From positions 620,001 to 684,000 of the forward strand of contig CANMSD010000001.1 in NCBI GenBank assembly GCA_947500645.1: a stretch of DNA of 64,000 bases, written 5' to 3'. Both the position numbers and the translations under genes were made by a program. This stretch comes from an uncultured Erythrobacter sp. GTDB lineage: Bacteria > Pseudomonadota > Alphaproteobacteria > Sphingomonadales > Sphingomonadaceae. The notes under the pieces were generated by a model. That model had not been told where the DNA came from. It searched no databases and worked only from the letters and a program-made list of their open reading frames with translations. Below, one piece after another: positions 8,429-17,096 of this stretch (the stretch's first letter is position 1; the number at the start of each line of letters is the position of its first letter).

Positions 8429-8968
8429 TCAACCCACCGTGCGACCATATGTGTTTCCTGCGGGCCAATATCGGCAAACGAGGAATTCATCGCTCCTTCC
8501 GCGCGCTATGGCGCAGCCGACCTCACGCGTTTCGCCCCAAACGATCTGTGTGTAGTGTCCGACGTCTCTCCACCGCCCGGTGCGCGACACGTGCGGGAAT
8601 TCGCCATGTTTGAAGTACCGCTTTTCGGCGATGAAATAGCTCATCATTTCCGTCAGGCTGTAATATCCCGCTGTGCCCATCCAGAGGTTTTCGCCCCGCC
8701 CCTTGCGCTGGTCGATGGACGCGTGACGCATATAGCCATTGCGGGCGAGATGATCGGCCCATTGCTGGGCGTCCCGAGCGAGTTCCGGTGACCAGGTGAG
8801 CTTCGGGCTGCCAAACTCGGCGCGCTCGCGATTGTGCACATCGAGTAATTCAGCGGAGAAGGAATCACGCGCGCTGTGCGTGAGATGGCCATCATGGGCG
8901 CTCACGCTGGGCACAAGGGCAAGGCCTATCGTGGCCGCAAGCCCGAACAGTTTCACACCAATCGTCAT
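8429..8968 (-). CDS. CAP/SCP-domain secreted protein
   Basis: A 179-residue protein with an N-terminal Sec signal peptide (MTIGVKLFGLAATIGLALVPSVSA) followed directly by a CAP domain: VHNRERAEFG, GRGENLWMGTAGYY, VGHYTQIVW, GCAIARG and FLVCRYWPAGNTYG. It lacks the lipobox and Pro-Thr linker of its downstream paralogue, so one copy would be soluble in the periplasm or exported and the other membrane-anchored. The ATG at 8968 is preferred over the track's GTG at 9019, which would put extra residues before the signal peptide. It is divergent from hemW. Confidence 0.85.
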   Translation of the reverse strand: MTIGVKLFGLAATIGLALVPSVSAHDGHLTHSARDSFSAELLDVHNRERAEFGSPKLTWSPELARDAQQWADHLARNGYMRHASIDQRKGRGENLWMGTAGYYSLTEMMSYFIAEKRYFKHGEFPHVSRTGRWRDVGHYTQIVWGETREVGCAIARGRSDEFLVCRYWPAGNTYGRTVG

Positions 8969-9012
8969 TGCCAGAGCTTGACTCAGAGCGTTTAACAAAG
9001 CCTGAAAGAGGG

Positions 9013-10164
9013 GTGGCACGCGCTCTTTATATTCATTGGCCCTTCTGTGCGAAGAAGTGCCCCTATTGTGATTTCAACTCGCACGTTCGCGCGCAGGTAG
9101 ATGTCGATGCGTGGGGGAGCGCGCTCATCGGCGATATGCGTCATGAGGCTCAGCTCGCTGGTAATGAACCGCTATCATCGATCTTTTTCGGAGGCGGAAC
9201 ACCTTCCTTGATGCCTCCACAATTAGTCGCAGCATTATTAACCGAGGCCGAGCGGCTGTGGGGCTTTGATCCGAATATTGAAATCACATTGGAAGCCAAT
9301 CCATCTTCAGTCGAGGCGGCAAACTTCGCGGTGCTGGCAGGCGCGGGGATAAACCGGGTTTCGCTGGGTGTTCAATCGCTTGAAGACGAAACCTTGCAAT
9401 GGCTCGGGCGTTTGCATGGGGCCGACGAAGCGTTGTATGCCCTGGAAACCGCGCTGGCACATTTCGACCGCGTCAGTTTCGATCTGATCTACGCTCTACC
9501 TGATCACACACCCGACCAGTGGAAAGCGCAGCTATCACGCGCGCTGACGCTCGGCACCTCGCATCTTTCGCTCTACCAGCTGACGATCGAGCCCGGCACA
9601 CGCTTCGCCAGTGATGTGCGGCGCGGCGTGTTTGCCCCGCTCGATGACGACAGAGCAGCTGAATTGTTCGCCATTACGCAAGAGCTGACGAGTGCGGCGG
9701 GCCTCCCGGCGTATGAGATCAGCAATCATGCACGTCCGGGCGAGGAAGGCCGCCACAACCTCACATACTGGCGTTATCAGGATTATTGCGGGATTGGCCC
9801 CGGAGCTCATGGACGGCGCGGCGGGATGGCTACTCAGCGTCATCGTAAGCCCGAGAACTTCCTGCTTGGATTCGCGGAGCAGGGGCACGGAATCTCTGAA
9901 GAGAATACGCTGAATACGGCGGACCAGGCCGCCGAAGCGCTGCTGATGGGTTTGCGGCTCGTCGAAGGTCTGGATTTGGATGCAATGGCTCAGCGGTTCG
10001 CAATGAATGAGGCACAATTGATTGATGCACGTGCACTCGCTCGCAATGTCGAACTTGGCCTGCTGTGGCAATGCGATGAGCGGATCGGTGTCACTGCAGC
10101 GGGTTTGCCCCTGCTCGACGCGTTGCTGGGCGAGCTCGTCGCCGATGATCTGGTAGGTGTATGA
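9013..10164 (+). CDS. hemW: Radical SAM haem chaperone HemW
   Basis: HemW is a radical SAM protein related to HemN that binds haem and passes it to target proteins. The 383-residue product has the 4Fe-4S motif CAKKCPYC (Cys12, 16, 19) followed by DFNS. The extra cysteine of true HemN oxidases is missing, which favours HemW. Further support: FFGGGTPSLM, EANPSS, GVQSLEDETL and SLYQLTIEPGT. The start is uncertain: GTG 9013 gives the typical VARALYIHWPF terminus but its AAAGAGG site is very close, while TTG 8968 adds 15 residues. Its TGA overlaps the xerC ATG by 4 bp. Confidence 0.93.
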   Translation: MARALYIHWPFCAKKCPYCDFNSHVRAQVDVDAWGSALIGDMRHEAQLAGNEPLSSIFFGGGTPSLMPPQLVAALLTEAERLWGFDPNIEITLEANPSSVEAANFAVLAGAGINRVSLGVQSLEDETLQWLGRLHGADEALYALETALAHFDRVSFDLIYALPDHTPDQWKAQLSRALTLGTSHLSLYQLTIEPGTRFASDVRRGVFAPLDDDRAAELFAITQELTSAAGLPAYEISNHARPGEEGRHNLTYWRYQDYCGIGPGAHGRRGGMATQRHRKPENFLLGFAEQGHGISEENTLNTADQAAEALLMGLRLVEGLDLDAMAQRFAMNEAQLIDARALARNVELGLLWQCDERIGVTAAGLPLLDALLGELVADDLVGV

Positions 10165-11063
10165 GCCTGCATGATCTTTTGGCCGAGTGGCGCGATCATC
10201 TTTCCGAAGGGCGCCGACGAAGTCCACATACCGTACGGGCCTATTGTGCGGCTGCCGAACGGCTGTTGAAAGCGCGAGATCTCGCCGATTGGCACGCGGT
10301 GGCAAGCCTGGAGGCTCACGACCTGCGTAAGCAGCTGGCCGCGCGGCGCAATGATGGCCTGTCCAACGCCAGTACCGCGCGCGAGCTCTCGGCGCTTAAG
10401 GCCTTTATCGCCTTCGCCCGCGCACAATCGGGCGATCCCGACCCAGCCGCGCCGCGTTTGCGCGGGCCGCGCACAAAGAAAGGCCTACCCCGCCCGATCA
10501 CACCCGATGAAGCGGTCAATATCGCCGATCTTGTTGCCGGCTCTTCCGATGAGGACTGGGTGGGAGCGCGCGACCGCGCCGTCCTGCTGTTAATGTACGG
10601 ATCGGGCCTGCGCATCGCAGAAGCGCTGTCGCTGACTTGGAAGGACGCTCAACTGGGCGAGACCCTGCAAGTGACCGGTAAAGGCGGGAAACAACGGATC
10701 GTGCCGATCCTGCCGATCACGCGCACTGCCGTGGCGCAGTACGTTTCGCTTTGCCCGTGGAAGGTTGCGGCTGACGAATCCCTGTTTCGCGGCGTCAAAG
10801 GCGGACCGCTGTCTGCTGGCATGGTGCAAAAGGCGATGGCCAATGCGCGCCGAGCGCTCGGTCTGCCCGACACGGCAACACCGCATGCGCTGCGGCACTC
10901 ATTTGCGACGCATTTGCTGGGTGCCGGCGCCGATCTCAGAAGCCTGCAAGAGCTGCTCGGCCACGCCTCGCTCGGCTCGACGCAAATCTATACGAAGGTC
11001 GATGCGGCAACGATGCTGGAGAATTATCGAAGTGCACATCCGAGAGCGAAGAAGAAGGGGTAA
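10161..11063 (+). CDS. xerC: Tyrosine recombinase XerC
   Basis: Tyrosine recombinase that, with XerD, resolves chromosome dimers at dif during division. The 300-residue product has the SAM-like N-terminal core-binding domain (about 1-95) and the catalytic domain with all active residues: Arg151 (GSGLRIAE), Lys174 (GKGGKQR), His242 and Arg245 (HALRHSF), His268 (LLGHASLGST) and Tyr277 (QIYTKVD). It overlaps hemW (ATGA) and sits among housekeeping genes, so it is the chromosomal enzyme and not a mobile-element integrase. XerC rather than XerD is inferred from similarity and context. Confidence 0.9.
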   Translation: MSLHDLLAEWRDHLSEGRRRSPHTVRAYCAAAERLLKARDLADWHAVASLEAHDLRKQLAARRNDGLSNASTARELSALKAFIAFARAQSGDPDPAAPRLRGPRTKKGLPRPITPDEAVNIADLVAGSSDEDWVGARDRAVLLLMYGSGLRIAEALSLTWKDAQLGETLQVTGKGGKQRIVPILPITRTAVAQYVSLCPWKVAADESLFRGVKGGPLSAGMVQKAMANARRALGLPDTATPHALRHSFATHLLGAGADLRSLQELLGHASLGSTQIYTKVDAATMLENYRSAHPRAKKKG

Positions 11064-11067
11064 TTTC

Positions 11068-11391
11068 ATGAGAGCCATCATGATCGGAGATAATCAGTTC
11101 GATCTCTACCGTAGCGTTAGAGATGCACTCATCTCGATGGAGAGACCCGGAGCGGCTTCGGGTGACTATTTTGTGTTTGATGAATCTGGCCAAAAATATG
11201 AGTTCGTTGTCGATTTGAACGACGACTCCCAAGTCGGCTCATTCACCCTTGTGCCCTGCGAAGGCGGTGGATTAGCTGAACTGATGGCGTACTATTCGGA
11301 ATGGGTAGCCGAGAACGAACTGAATGATCTCCCGCCACCCGGCCCATCGCTGCTGGATGACTTGCAGGGTAAGTGGGGGTTTTGCGTTTGA
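11068..11391 (+). CDS. Small unknown protein (107 aa)
   Basis: ATG 11068 has an AGAAGGGG site and lies 4 bp after the xerC stop. The track shows it only as the tail of a longer frame (10765-11391). The sequence (MRAIMIGDNQFDLYRSVRDA...) is moderately acidic with no signal peptide or membrane segment, and ends with a Pro-rich stretch and WGFCV. I do not recognise the family. Co-transcription with hemW-xerC is likely from spacing but says little about function. Confidence 0.6.
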   Translation: MRAIMIGDNQFDLYRSVRDALISMERPGAASGDYFVFDESGQKYEFVVDLNDDSQVGSFTLVPCEGGGLAELMAYYSEWVAENELNDLPPPGPSLLDDLQGKWGFCV

Positions 11392-11410
11392 ATACAATCT
11401 GAAAGGGTGT

Positions 11411-11476
11411 TTGTGAGTCCTCGCGAGGGTGGGGACCTCCCGCCAATTAGCACAAGGCTCCCGCCTTCGCGGGAGC
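11411..11476. repeat. Palindrome cluster after the small ORF
   Basis: Two GC-rich palindromes: CCTCGCGAGG (11419-11428, perfect) and the hairpin GCTCCCGC-cttc-GCGGGAGC (11457-11464 with 11469-11476). The second resembles the CCCGCCTTCGCGGG repeats scattered between genes in many sphingomonads. It has no good T tract, so it is a weak terminator candidate for the plus-strand operon. Together with the next element it fills the 198-bp gap before gshB. Confidence 0.5.
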
Positions 11477-11493
11477 GCACATTCTCTTTAATT

Positions 11494-11585
11494 CGTCATG
11501 CTGAACTCGGTTCAGCATTCATCTTTCGCACGACGTAGAAGGCACAGCGCAGGGGATGGACCCTGAACCAATTTCAGGGTGACGA
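11494..11585. repeat. REP-like palindromic element, copy 1 (3' side of gshB)
   Basis: Left arm CGTCATGCTGAACTCGG continues to GTTCAGCAT (11494-11518). Right arm runs from ACCCTGAACC to CAGGGTGACG (11560-11584). The arms are inverted copies of each other, and each is also a hairpin: ATGCTGAA/TTCAGCAT on the left and ACCCTGAA/TTCAGGGT on the right. The closing pairs differ between arms but stay complementary within each arm. It touches the gshB stop codon. Confidence 0.7.
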
Positions 11586-11589
11586 TCAG

Positions 11590-12552
11590 CTAGAACTCCG
11601 AAACCCGCCCCTCAATCGCGTCCCAGATCATCCCGGCGGTATCCGTGCCGTTGAACTTATCGATGGCGACGATCCCGGTAGGCGACGTCACGTTGATCTC
11701 TGTCAGCCATTTGCCACCGATCACGTCAATCCCGACGAAAGTCAGGCCAAGCCTTTTCAGTTCCGGACCCATCGCCTCGCAAATCTCGCGTTCGCGGGTC
11801 GTGAGTTCGGTGGCTTCAGCGCTGCCGCCCATTGCCAGATTTGAGCGGAACTCGCCCTCGCCCGGTATCCGGTTGATTGCGCCCGCGACTTCGCCATCGA
11901 CCAGCACGATGCGTTTATCGCCTTCAGACACTTCGGGGAGGAACGGCTGAACCATATGCGGCTCGGGCCAGGTCTGGTTGAACACTTCGAACAACGCCGT
12001 GAGATTGTCACCGCTTTCGGGCACGCGAAAAATCGCCTTGCCGCCATTGCCATGGATCGGCTTGACCACGACTGCGCCATGCTCGGCCATAAAGCGCTTC
12101 ACCTCGTCCGCAGAGCGCGTGACAAGCGTCGGCGGCATAAACTGCCTGTAGTTGAGCACCATCACCTTTTCTGGTGCGTTGCGGACATTGGCCGGGTCGT
12201 TGACGACCAGCGTCTCGTGCTGAATGCGCTCGAGCATGTGCGTCGCGGTAATATAGCCCATGTGAAACGGGGGGTCCTGACGCATCAGCACTACGTCGAT
12301 GTCTTTACCGAGATCGAGCCGTTCAGCGGCGCCTTTGGAGAAATGGTCACCTTCGACGCGCCGGACCGTCACGGGTGAGCATTCGGCGTAAAGCCGGTCA
12401 TCCGCGTCAAGCGTCAGGCTCTCGACATGATATTCGCAAATCGAATGCCCCCGCTCCTGCGCCGCGAGCATGAGTGCGAAACTCGAATCGCCCGCAACAT
12501 TGATATTCTCGATTGGGTCCATCTGGACGGCAACTCTGAGCGACAATTCCAT
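11590..12552 (-). CDS. gshB: Glutathione synthetase
   Basis: Joins gamma-glutamylcysteine and glycine with ATP to make glutathione. The 320-residue product has the prokaryotic GshB N-terminus (RVAVQMDPIENINVAGDSSFALM), MRQDPPFHMGYI, the ATP-grasp loop VVVKPIHGNGGKAIFR, and the C-terminal metal and substrate region FVGIDVIGGKWLTEINVTSPTG. The length is normal for the family. It stands alone, with a REP-like element on each side. Confidence 0.97.
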   Translation of the reverse strand: MELSLRVAVQMDPIENINVAGDSSFALMLAAQERGHSICEYHVESLTLDADDRLYAECSPVTVRRVEGDHFSKGAAERLDLGKDIDVVLMRQDPPFHMGYITATHMLERIQHETLVVNDPANVRNAPEKVMVLNYRQFMPPTLVTRSADEVKRFMAEHGAVVVKPIHGNGGKAIFRVPESGDNLTALFEVFNQTWPEPHMVQPFLPEVSEGDKRIVLVDGEVAGAINRIPGEGEFRSNLAMGGSAEATELTTREREICEAMGPELKRLGLTFVGIDVIGGKWLTEINVTSPTGIVAIDKFNGTDTAGMIWDAIEGRVSEF

Positions 12553-12556
12553 TCTC

Positions 12557-12625
12557 CGTTCACCCTGAGCTTGTCGAAGGGTGTTTCGCGGTTGGTACGT
12601 GCTTCGACAGGCTCAGCACGAACGG
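12557..12625. repeat. REP-like palindromic element, copy 2 (5' side of gshB)
   Basis: Arms CCGTTCACCCTGAGCTTGTC (12557 on) and GACAGGCTCAGCACGAACGG (ending 12625) form a near-perfect inverted repeat of about 27 bp. Each arm is also closed by its own pairs: ACCCT/AGGGT on the left, GTGCT/AGCAC on the right. This motif is one I recall as abundant between genes in sphingomonads and xanthomonads. It occupies almost all of the space between gshB and yraN, so any gshB promoter must overlap it or lie within yraN. Confidence 0.75.
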
Positions 12626-12641
12626 TGTTCAGATATGGATG

Positions 12642-12992
12642 TCATGGCATCCAAGCGTTGGTGATGTGGCGTGGCATGCTGCCCGGTGCAAGGAGGATCA
12701 CGTCAACTCGCAGATCGTCTCCATCCCGCACATAATCATGTGCCACGCATTCGACAGCTGCAGCCACACGAGAAAGGCGACGTTCGTCGATCGCTAGATC
12801 AAGGTCAGCGCGCTTCTTGCGCCATTTGACCTCGGTAAAGGCGACCAGCGCACCTTTGCGGGCGATCAGGTCTATTTCGCCGCGCGGGGTCTTCACTCTT
12901 TGCGCCAGCACCTGCCAGCCTTTCAGCCTAAGCCACATCGCAGCCCATGCCTCGCCTTTCCGACCGCTTCGTTCTGCAATCTGGCGCCTCAT
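12642..12992 (-). CDS. yraN: YraN/UPF0102 family protein, nuclease-like fold
   Basis: A 116-residue member of UPF0102, restriction-endonuclease-like proteins of unsettled function. The family's E/D-ExK core is visible as GEIDLIARKG followed by FTEVKWR, with GRKGEAWAAMWLRLKGW at the N-terminus. Its ATG overlaps the rsmI stop by 4 bp. The rsmI-yraN pair is widely conserved. Confidence 0.92.
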   Translation of the reverse strand: MRRQIAERSGRKGEAWAAMWLRLKGWQVLAQRVKTPRGEIDLIARKGALVAFTEVKWRKKRADLDLAIDERRLSRVAAAVECVAHDYVRDGDDLRVDVILLAPGSMPRHITNAWMP

Positions 12993-13846
12993 GCAGTTTT
13001 GAGCTCCACCGCACGGGCATACAGCGCCTTGCGATCCTGGCCCGTAGCCTTTGCGACCTGCGCGGCTGCCTTGCTCGGGCTCATCTCCTCCAAGGCCTCT
13101 CGCAAGAGAATGTCGGGATCGCCAACGGCCACATCTTCGGGCGCAGGTCCAATGAGCAAGACAATCTCCCCTTTTGGAGGATGTTCGGTGTAGTGTTCGA
13201 TCAACTCCTCAGCGATTCCGCTGCGGCATTCCTCGTGCAGCTTGGTCAGCTCGCGCGCAACGGCGATTTGCCTGCCTGCAAGTTCGCCCGCGATGGCATT
13301 CAATGACTTCACGAGACGCGGGCCGGTTTCATAGAAGATCAGCGTTGCCTTGGTGACGCCCAATTCGCGCAGCACTTCACCGCGCGCTTTTTCCTTCACC
13401 GGCAAGAAGCCGCCAAACAGAAAACGATCATTGGGTAGTCCCGCCAAGGTCAAACCGGCAATCGCTGCGCATGCACCAGGCAATGTAGTCACAACCACAC
13501 CTGCCTCTCTCGCATCGCGCACAAGCCGCGCACCCGGATCGGAGATCAAGGGCGTGCCCGCATCGCTGACAAGTGCGACAGCGCCAGCGCGTACGGCTTC
13601 GATCAACTCTGCTCGCTGACCGTCGCTGCTGTGATCGTCATAACGCCGCATCTTGGCCGATATGCCGAGATGCGAGAGCAGTTTGCCCGTCACGCGCGTA
13701 TCCTCGCAGGCCACCAGATCGCAGCGTTGCAGAATGTCGACAGCACGAAGCGTTATGTCGCCAAGATTGCCAATCGGCGTTGCGACGATATAGAGACCCT
13801 GCTCAAGAGGTTCAGATACAGGCGATTTAGGGCGCGTTTCAATCAC
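12989..13846 (-). CDS. rsmI: 16S rRNA 2'-O-methyltransferase RsmI
   Basis: Methylates the ribose of C1402 in 16S rRNA. The 285-residue product is a tetrapyrrole-methylase-fold protein with LYIVATPIGNLGDITLRA at the N-terminus, ACEDTRVTGKLLSHLGI, VALVSDAGTPLISDPGARLV, LPGACAAIAGL and the C-terminal HTH_61 region (SPSKAAAQVAKATGQDRKALYARAV). It is divergent from the LpoA-like gene with 37 bp between starts, and overlaps yraN. Confidence 0.96.
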   Translation of the reverse strand: MIETRPKSPVSEPLEQGLYIVATPIGNLGDITLRAVDILQRCDLVACEDTRVTGKLLSHLGISAKMRRYDDHSSDGQRAELIEAVRAGAVALVSDAGTPLISDPGARLVRDAREAGVVVTTLPGACAAIAGLTLAGLPNDRFLFGGFLPVKEKARGEVLRELGVTKATLIFYETGPRLVKSLNAIAGELAGRQIAVARELTKLHEECRSGIAEELIEHYTEHPPKGEIVLLIGPAPEDVAVGDPDILLREALEEMSPSKAAAQVAKATGQDRKALYARAVELKTA

Positions 13847-13883
13847 GTTTGCTCTTTGGAACAGCCGTCAGGGGTCGGCAAGT

Positions 13884-15050
13884 ATGAAGCGTAATTGGTT
13901 TTCCCGTCGCAATCTCTTGATTGCAGGCACTGCTGCTCTGCTTGGCGGCTGCCAGATCATTCCAAAGACAGGGCCAGACACCACACAAACGCGCCCAGAT
14001 CCCAACGCAGAGCCAAGCGCGACCGCCTTGCCAACCGATGCGACGCGGCACCGGATCGCGCTGCTCGTGCCTATGTCCGGCAATACTGGTGCGGTGGGTC
14101 AGTCACTTGCCAATGCGACGACAATGGCTTTGCTCGATACCAATGCCAACAATTTGCGCATCACAACTTACGACACGGCGCGCGGCGCTGGCGACGCTGC
14201 AGCGCGGGCTATTGCGGACGGCAACAAGCTGATCCTCGGCCCGCTGCTGGCGGAAAACGTCCCCGCAGTTCAGGCCGCCGCACGCCCAGCGGATGTGGCC
14301 GCAATCGCGTTTTCGAACGATACCAGCGTGGCGAGCCCCGACGTATTCGTTATGGGCCATATTCCCGAACAGTCGATCCGCCGCAGCGTGCTCTATGCTC
14401 GCCAGCAGGGCTCCAGCCGTTTCGCGGCACTATTGCCCAATGGTGACTACGGCCAACGCTCGATGAGCGCACTCAGCAACGCTTTGCGCGATTTCGGCGG
14501 TTCGCTGACAACCACACAGCGCTACGCGCGCGGCAACACTTCTATCGTCAGCGCAGCTCAGCGGCTTCGCGCCGCTGGCGGCTATGACACGGTTCTGGTT
14601 GCCGATGGCGCGCGGCTTGCGGTTCAGGCAGCAGGCGAACTCAAAAAGGACGGAGGCACCGGTGCGAAGATACTCGGCACCGAGCTTTGGAGCGGCGAAT
14701 CCGCGCTGGCACGATCAAGCGCGTTGCAAGGCGCCCTCTACTCGGCTGTTTCCGATCAGCGGTTCAAGCGCTTTTCCGATAGCTATGAAGGCCGGTTCGG
14801 CTCCAAACCCTATCGCATCTCAACTATCGGATACGATTCCGTTCTGCTGACTTTGCGGATCGCGCGAGACTGGCGCGTGGGGCGCGATTTCCCGAAGGGC
14901 AGACTGCGCGATAGTGGCGGCTTTCTGGGCCTCGACGGGCCATTCCGCTTCCAGCGCAACGGCGTGATCGAACGTTCGATGGAAGTGCGCGAGGTGCGCG
15001 GCAACAGTGTAGTCGTTGTCGATGCAGCACCCACCCGCTTCGACGACTGA
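13884..15050 (+). CDS. LpoA-like penicillin-binding protein activator lipoprotein
   Basis: A 388-residue lipoprotein with lipobox LGGC (Cys23) and a periplasmic-binding-protein fold (HRIALLVPMSGNTGAVGQSLANATTMAL; LILGPLLAENVPAVQAA; AIAFSNDTSVA). It matches the family annotated as penicillin-binding protein activator, related to the C-terminal domain of LpoA, which stimulates PBP1A from the outer membrane. The signal also contains SRRNLLIAG, so Tat export is possible. The gene pairs divergently with rsmI, as lpoA does in many proteobacteria. It lacks the N-terminal TPR half of E. coli LpoA. Confidence 0.82.
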   Translation: MKRNWFSRRNLLIAGTAALLGGCQIIPKTGPDTTQTRPDPNAEPSATALPTDATRHRIALLVPMSGNTGAVGQSLANATTMALLDTNANNLRITTYDTARGAGDAAARAIADGNKLILGPLLAENVPAVQAAARPADVAAIAFSNDTSVASPDVFVMGHIPEQSIRRSVLYARQQGSSRFAALLPNGDYGQRSMSALSNALRDFGGSLTTTQRYARGNTSIVSAAQRLRAAGGYDTVLVADGARLAVQAAGELKKDGGTGAKILGTELWSGESALARSSALQGALYSAVSDQRFKRFSDSYEGRFGSKPYRISTIGYDSVLLTLRIARDWRVGRDFPKGRLRDSGGFLGLDGPFRFQRNGVIERSMEVREVRGNSVVVVDAAPTRFDD

Positions 15051-15107
15051 GCAAAACATAATCGACTAGCTTGTTAGCGCGTCATCGCGCGGCGTATAGC
15101 TACGACC

Positions 15108-17096
15108 ATGTCTGATGATCTGTTTGAAGGTACGCCGTCTTCCAGCGGTGACTACGATTCCTCCTCGATTGAAGTGCTCGAGGGGCTGGAGCCAGTGCGT
15201 CGCCGGCCCGGCATGTATATTGGCGGCACCGATGACCGCGCGCTGCACCACCTGGCCGCAGAAGTGCTCGACAATGCGATGGACGAAGCGGTCGCAGGCC
15301 ATGCCAGCCGGATCGAGGTCCGCCTGGAGGAAGACAACCGCCTGACAATCAGCGACAACGGGCGCGGTATTCCGGTCGACGAACATCCAAAATTTCCGGG
15401 CAAGTCCACGCTCGAGGTGATCCTCTCGACATTGCATTCCGGCGGCAAGTTTTCGGGCAAGGCCTATGCCACCAGTGGCGGCCTGCACGGTGTCGGCGTG
15501 AGCGTCGTCAATGCGCTGAGTTCGCACACCAGGGTCGAAGTCGCACGCGACAGGAAGCTCTACGCGCAGGAGTTCAGCAAGGGTCAGACGCTCGGCAAGA
15601 TCGAGGAGCTTGGTGCAGCGCCGAACCGCCGCGGCACACAAGTGACATTCACGCCAGACAGTGAAATCTTTGGAGATCGGCAATTCAAGCCTGCGCGCCT
15701 GTTCAAGCTCGCTCGCTCCAAGGCGTATTTGTTTGCCGGAGTCGAAATTCGCTGGAAATGCGCAGGAACATTGGCATCCGAAGACGTGCCGGCGGAGGCA
15801 ACGTTCAAGTTTCCCGGCGGCCTTGCCGACCATCTGGCCGAGCAAATCGGTGCGCGCGAATGCGTAACTGCCCAGCCCTTCACCGGCACTCAGGAATTCC
15901 CGCCAAGCGACGGGGATTCGCAGGGCCGGGTCGAATGGGCGATCGCCTGGCCGCTCTACTCCGACGGTTCAACCAGCTGGTATTGTAACACCGTGCCGAC
16001 ACCCGATGGCGGTACGCATGAACAGGGTGTGCGGGCGGCGCTCACCAAGGGGCTGCGCGCATTCGGCGATCTTACCGGTGCCAAGAAGGCCAAGGATATC
16101 AGCGCCGACGATGTGATGACCGGCGGCGAGGTAATGCTCAGCGTCTTCATCCGTGATCCGCAATTCCAGTCGCAGACCAAGGACCGACTGACCTCGCCAG
16201 AAGCAGCGCGTCTGGTTGAAAACGCAGTACGCGATCACTTCGATCATTTCCTCGCCGATAATATGGAACGCGGCAAGGCGCTGCTCGGCCAGGTGATGGA
16301 GCGCATGGAAGAGCGCCTGCGCCGCAAGCAGGAACGCGAGATCAAGCGCAAGACCGCGACCAATGCAAAGAAGCTGCGCCTGCCTGGCAAACTAACCGAT
16401 TGCTCGGGTGAAACCGATGGCGAAACCGAGCTGTTCATCGTTGAGGGTGACTCTGCCGGCGGCAGTGCAAAGCAGGCGCGAAATCGTAAGACGCAGGCGA
16501 TCCTGCCAATACGAGGAAAAATCCTCAACGTCGCCTCAGCTACTGCTGACAAGATTCGGGCAAATCAGGAAATTGCCGACCTCGGCCTCGCTCTGGGATG
16601 CGGCACGCGCAAGGACTGCGATGCGGAAAATCTGCGCTACGACCGCGTGATCATCATGACCGACGCAGACGTAGATGGAGCGCATATCGCGACACTGCTG
16701 ATGACGTTCTTCTTCCAGGAAATGTCCGATATCGTGCGCAAGGGGCATCTCTTCTTGGCGCAACCTCCACTCTACAAGCTGACTGCCGGTAAAGAGAGCC
16801 GCTATGCCCGCGACGATGCACACCGGACCGAGCTGGAAGAGACTGTTTTCAAAGGCAAGAAGGTCGAGGTCGGTCGCTTCAAAGGCCTCGGCGAGATGAA
16901 TCCTCAGCAGCTGCGTGAAACTACGATGGACCCGGATACGCGCAGTTTAATCCGCATCACCCTGCCCCCTGAATTCGAGCAGCGCGCAGCCGTGAAGGAA
17001 TTGGTCGACCAGTTGATGGGCCGCAATCCGGAGCACCGATTCAACTTCATCCAGAACCATGCGAGCGATATCGACCGCGATTTGATTGATGCCTGA
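15108..17096 (+). CDS. parE: DNA topoisomerase IV subunit B
   Basis: ATPase subunit of topoisomerase IV, which decatenates daughter chromosomes with ParC. The 662-residue product has the GHKL ATPase domain (EVLDNAMDEAVAG; ISDNGRGIPVDEHP; LHGVGVSVVNALS), the transducer domain, and the TOPRIM motif IVEGDSAGGSAKQARNRKTQ with DADVDGAHI. It ends with GRFKGLGEMNPQQLRETTMDP. Its length and the GRGIPVDEHP text favour ParE over GyrB (about 800 aa). A membrane-protein gene starts 8 bp before its stop. Confidence 0.95.
   Translation: MSDDLFEGTPSSSGDYDSSSIEVLEGLEPVRRRPGMYIGGTDDRALHHLAAEVLDNAMDEAVAGHASRIEVRLEEDNRLTISDNGRGIPVDEHPKFPGKSTLEVILSTLHSGGKFSGKAYATSGGLHGVGVSVVNALSSHTRVEVARDRKLYAQEFSKGQTLGKIEELGAAPNRRGTQVTFTPDSEIFGDRQFKPARLFKLARSKAYLFAGVEIRWKCAGTLASEDVPAEATFKFPGGLADHLAEQIGARECVTAQPFTGTQEFPPSDGDSQGRVEWAIAWPLYSDGSTSWYCNTVPTPDGGTHEQGVRAALTKGLRAFGDLTGAKKAKDISADDVMTGGEVMLSVFIRDPQFQSQTKDRLTSPEAARLVENAVRDHFDHFLADNMERGKALLGQVMERMEERLRRKQEREIKRKTATNAKKLRLPGKLTDCSGETDGETELFIVEGDSAGGSAKQARNRKTQAILPIRGKILNVASATADKIRANQEIADLGLALGCGTRKDCDAENLRYDRVIIMTDADVDGAHIATLLMTFFFQEMSDIVRKGHLFLAQPPLYKLTAGKESRYARDDAHRTELEETVFKGKKVEVGRFKGLGEMNPQQLRETTMDPDTRSLIRITLPPEFEQRAAVKELVDQLMGRNPEHRFNFIQNHASDIDRDLIDA

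Noticed and set aside
10161-11063. Integrase of a mobile element
   Set aside because: It overlaps hemW in a housekeeping operon, has XerC length, and no attachment sites or cargo genes are seen.
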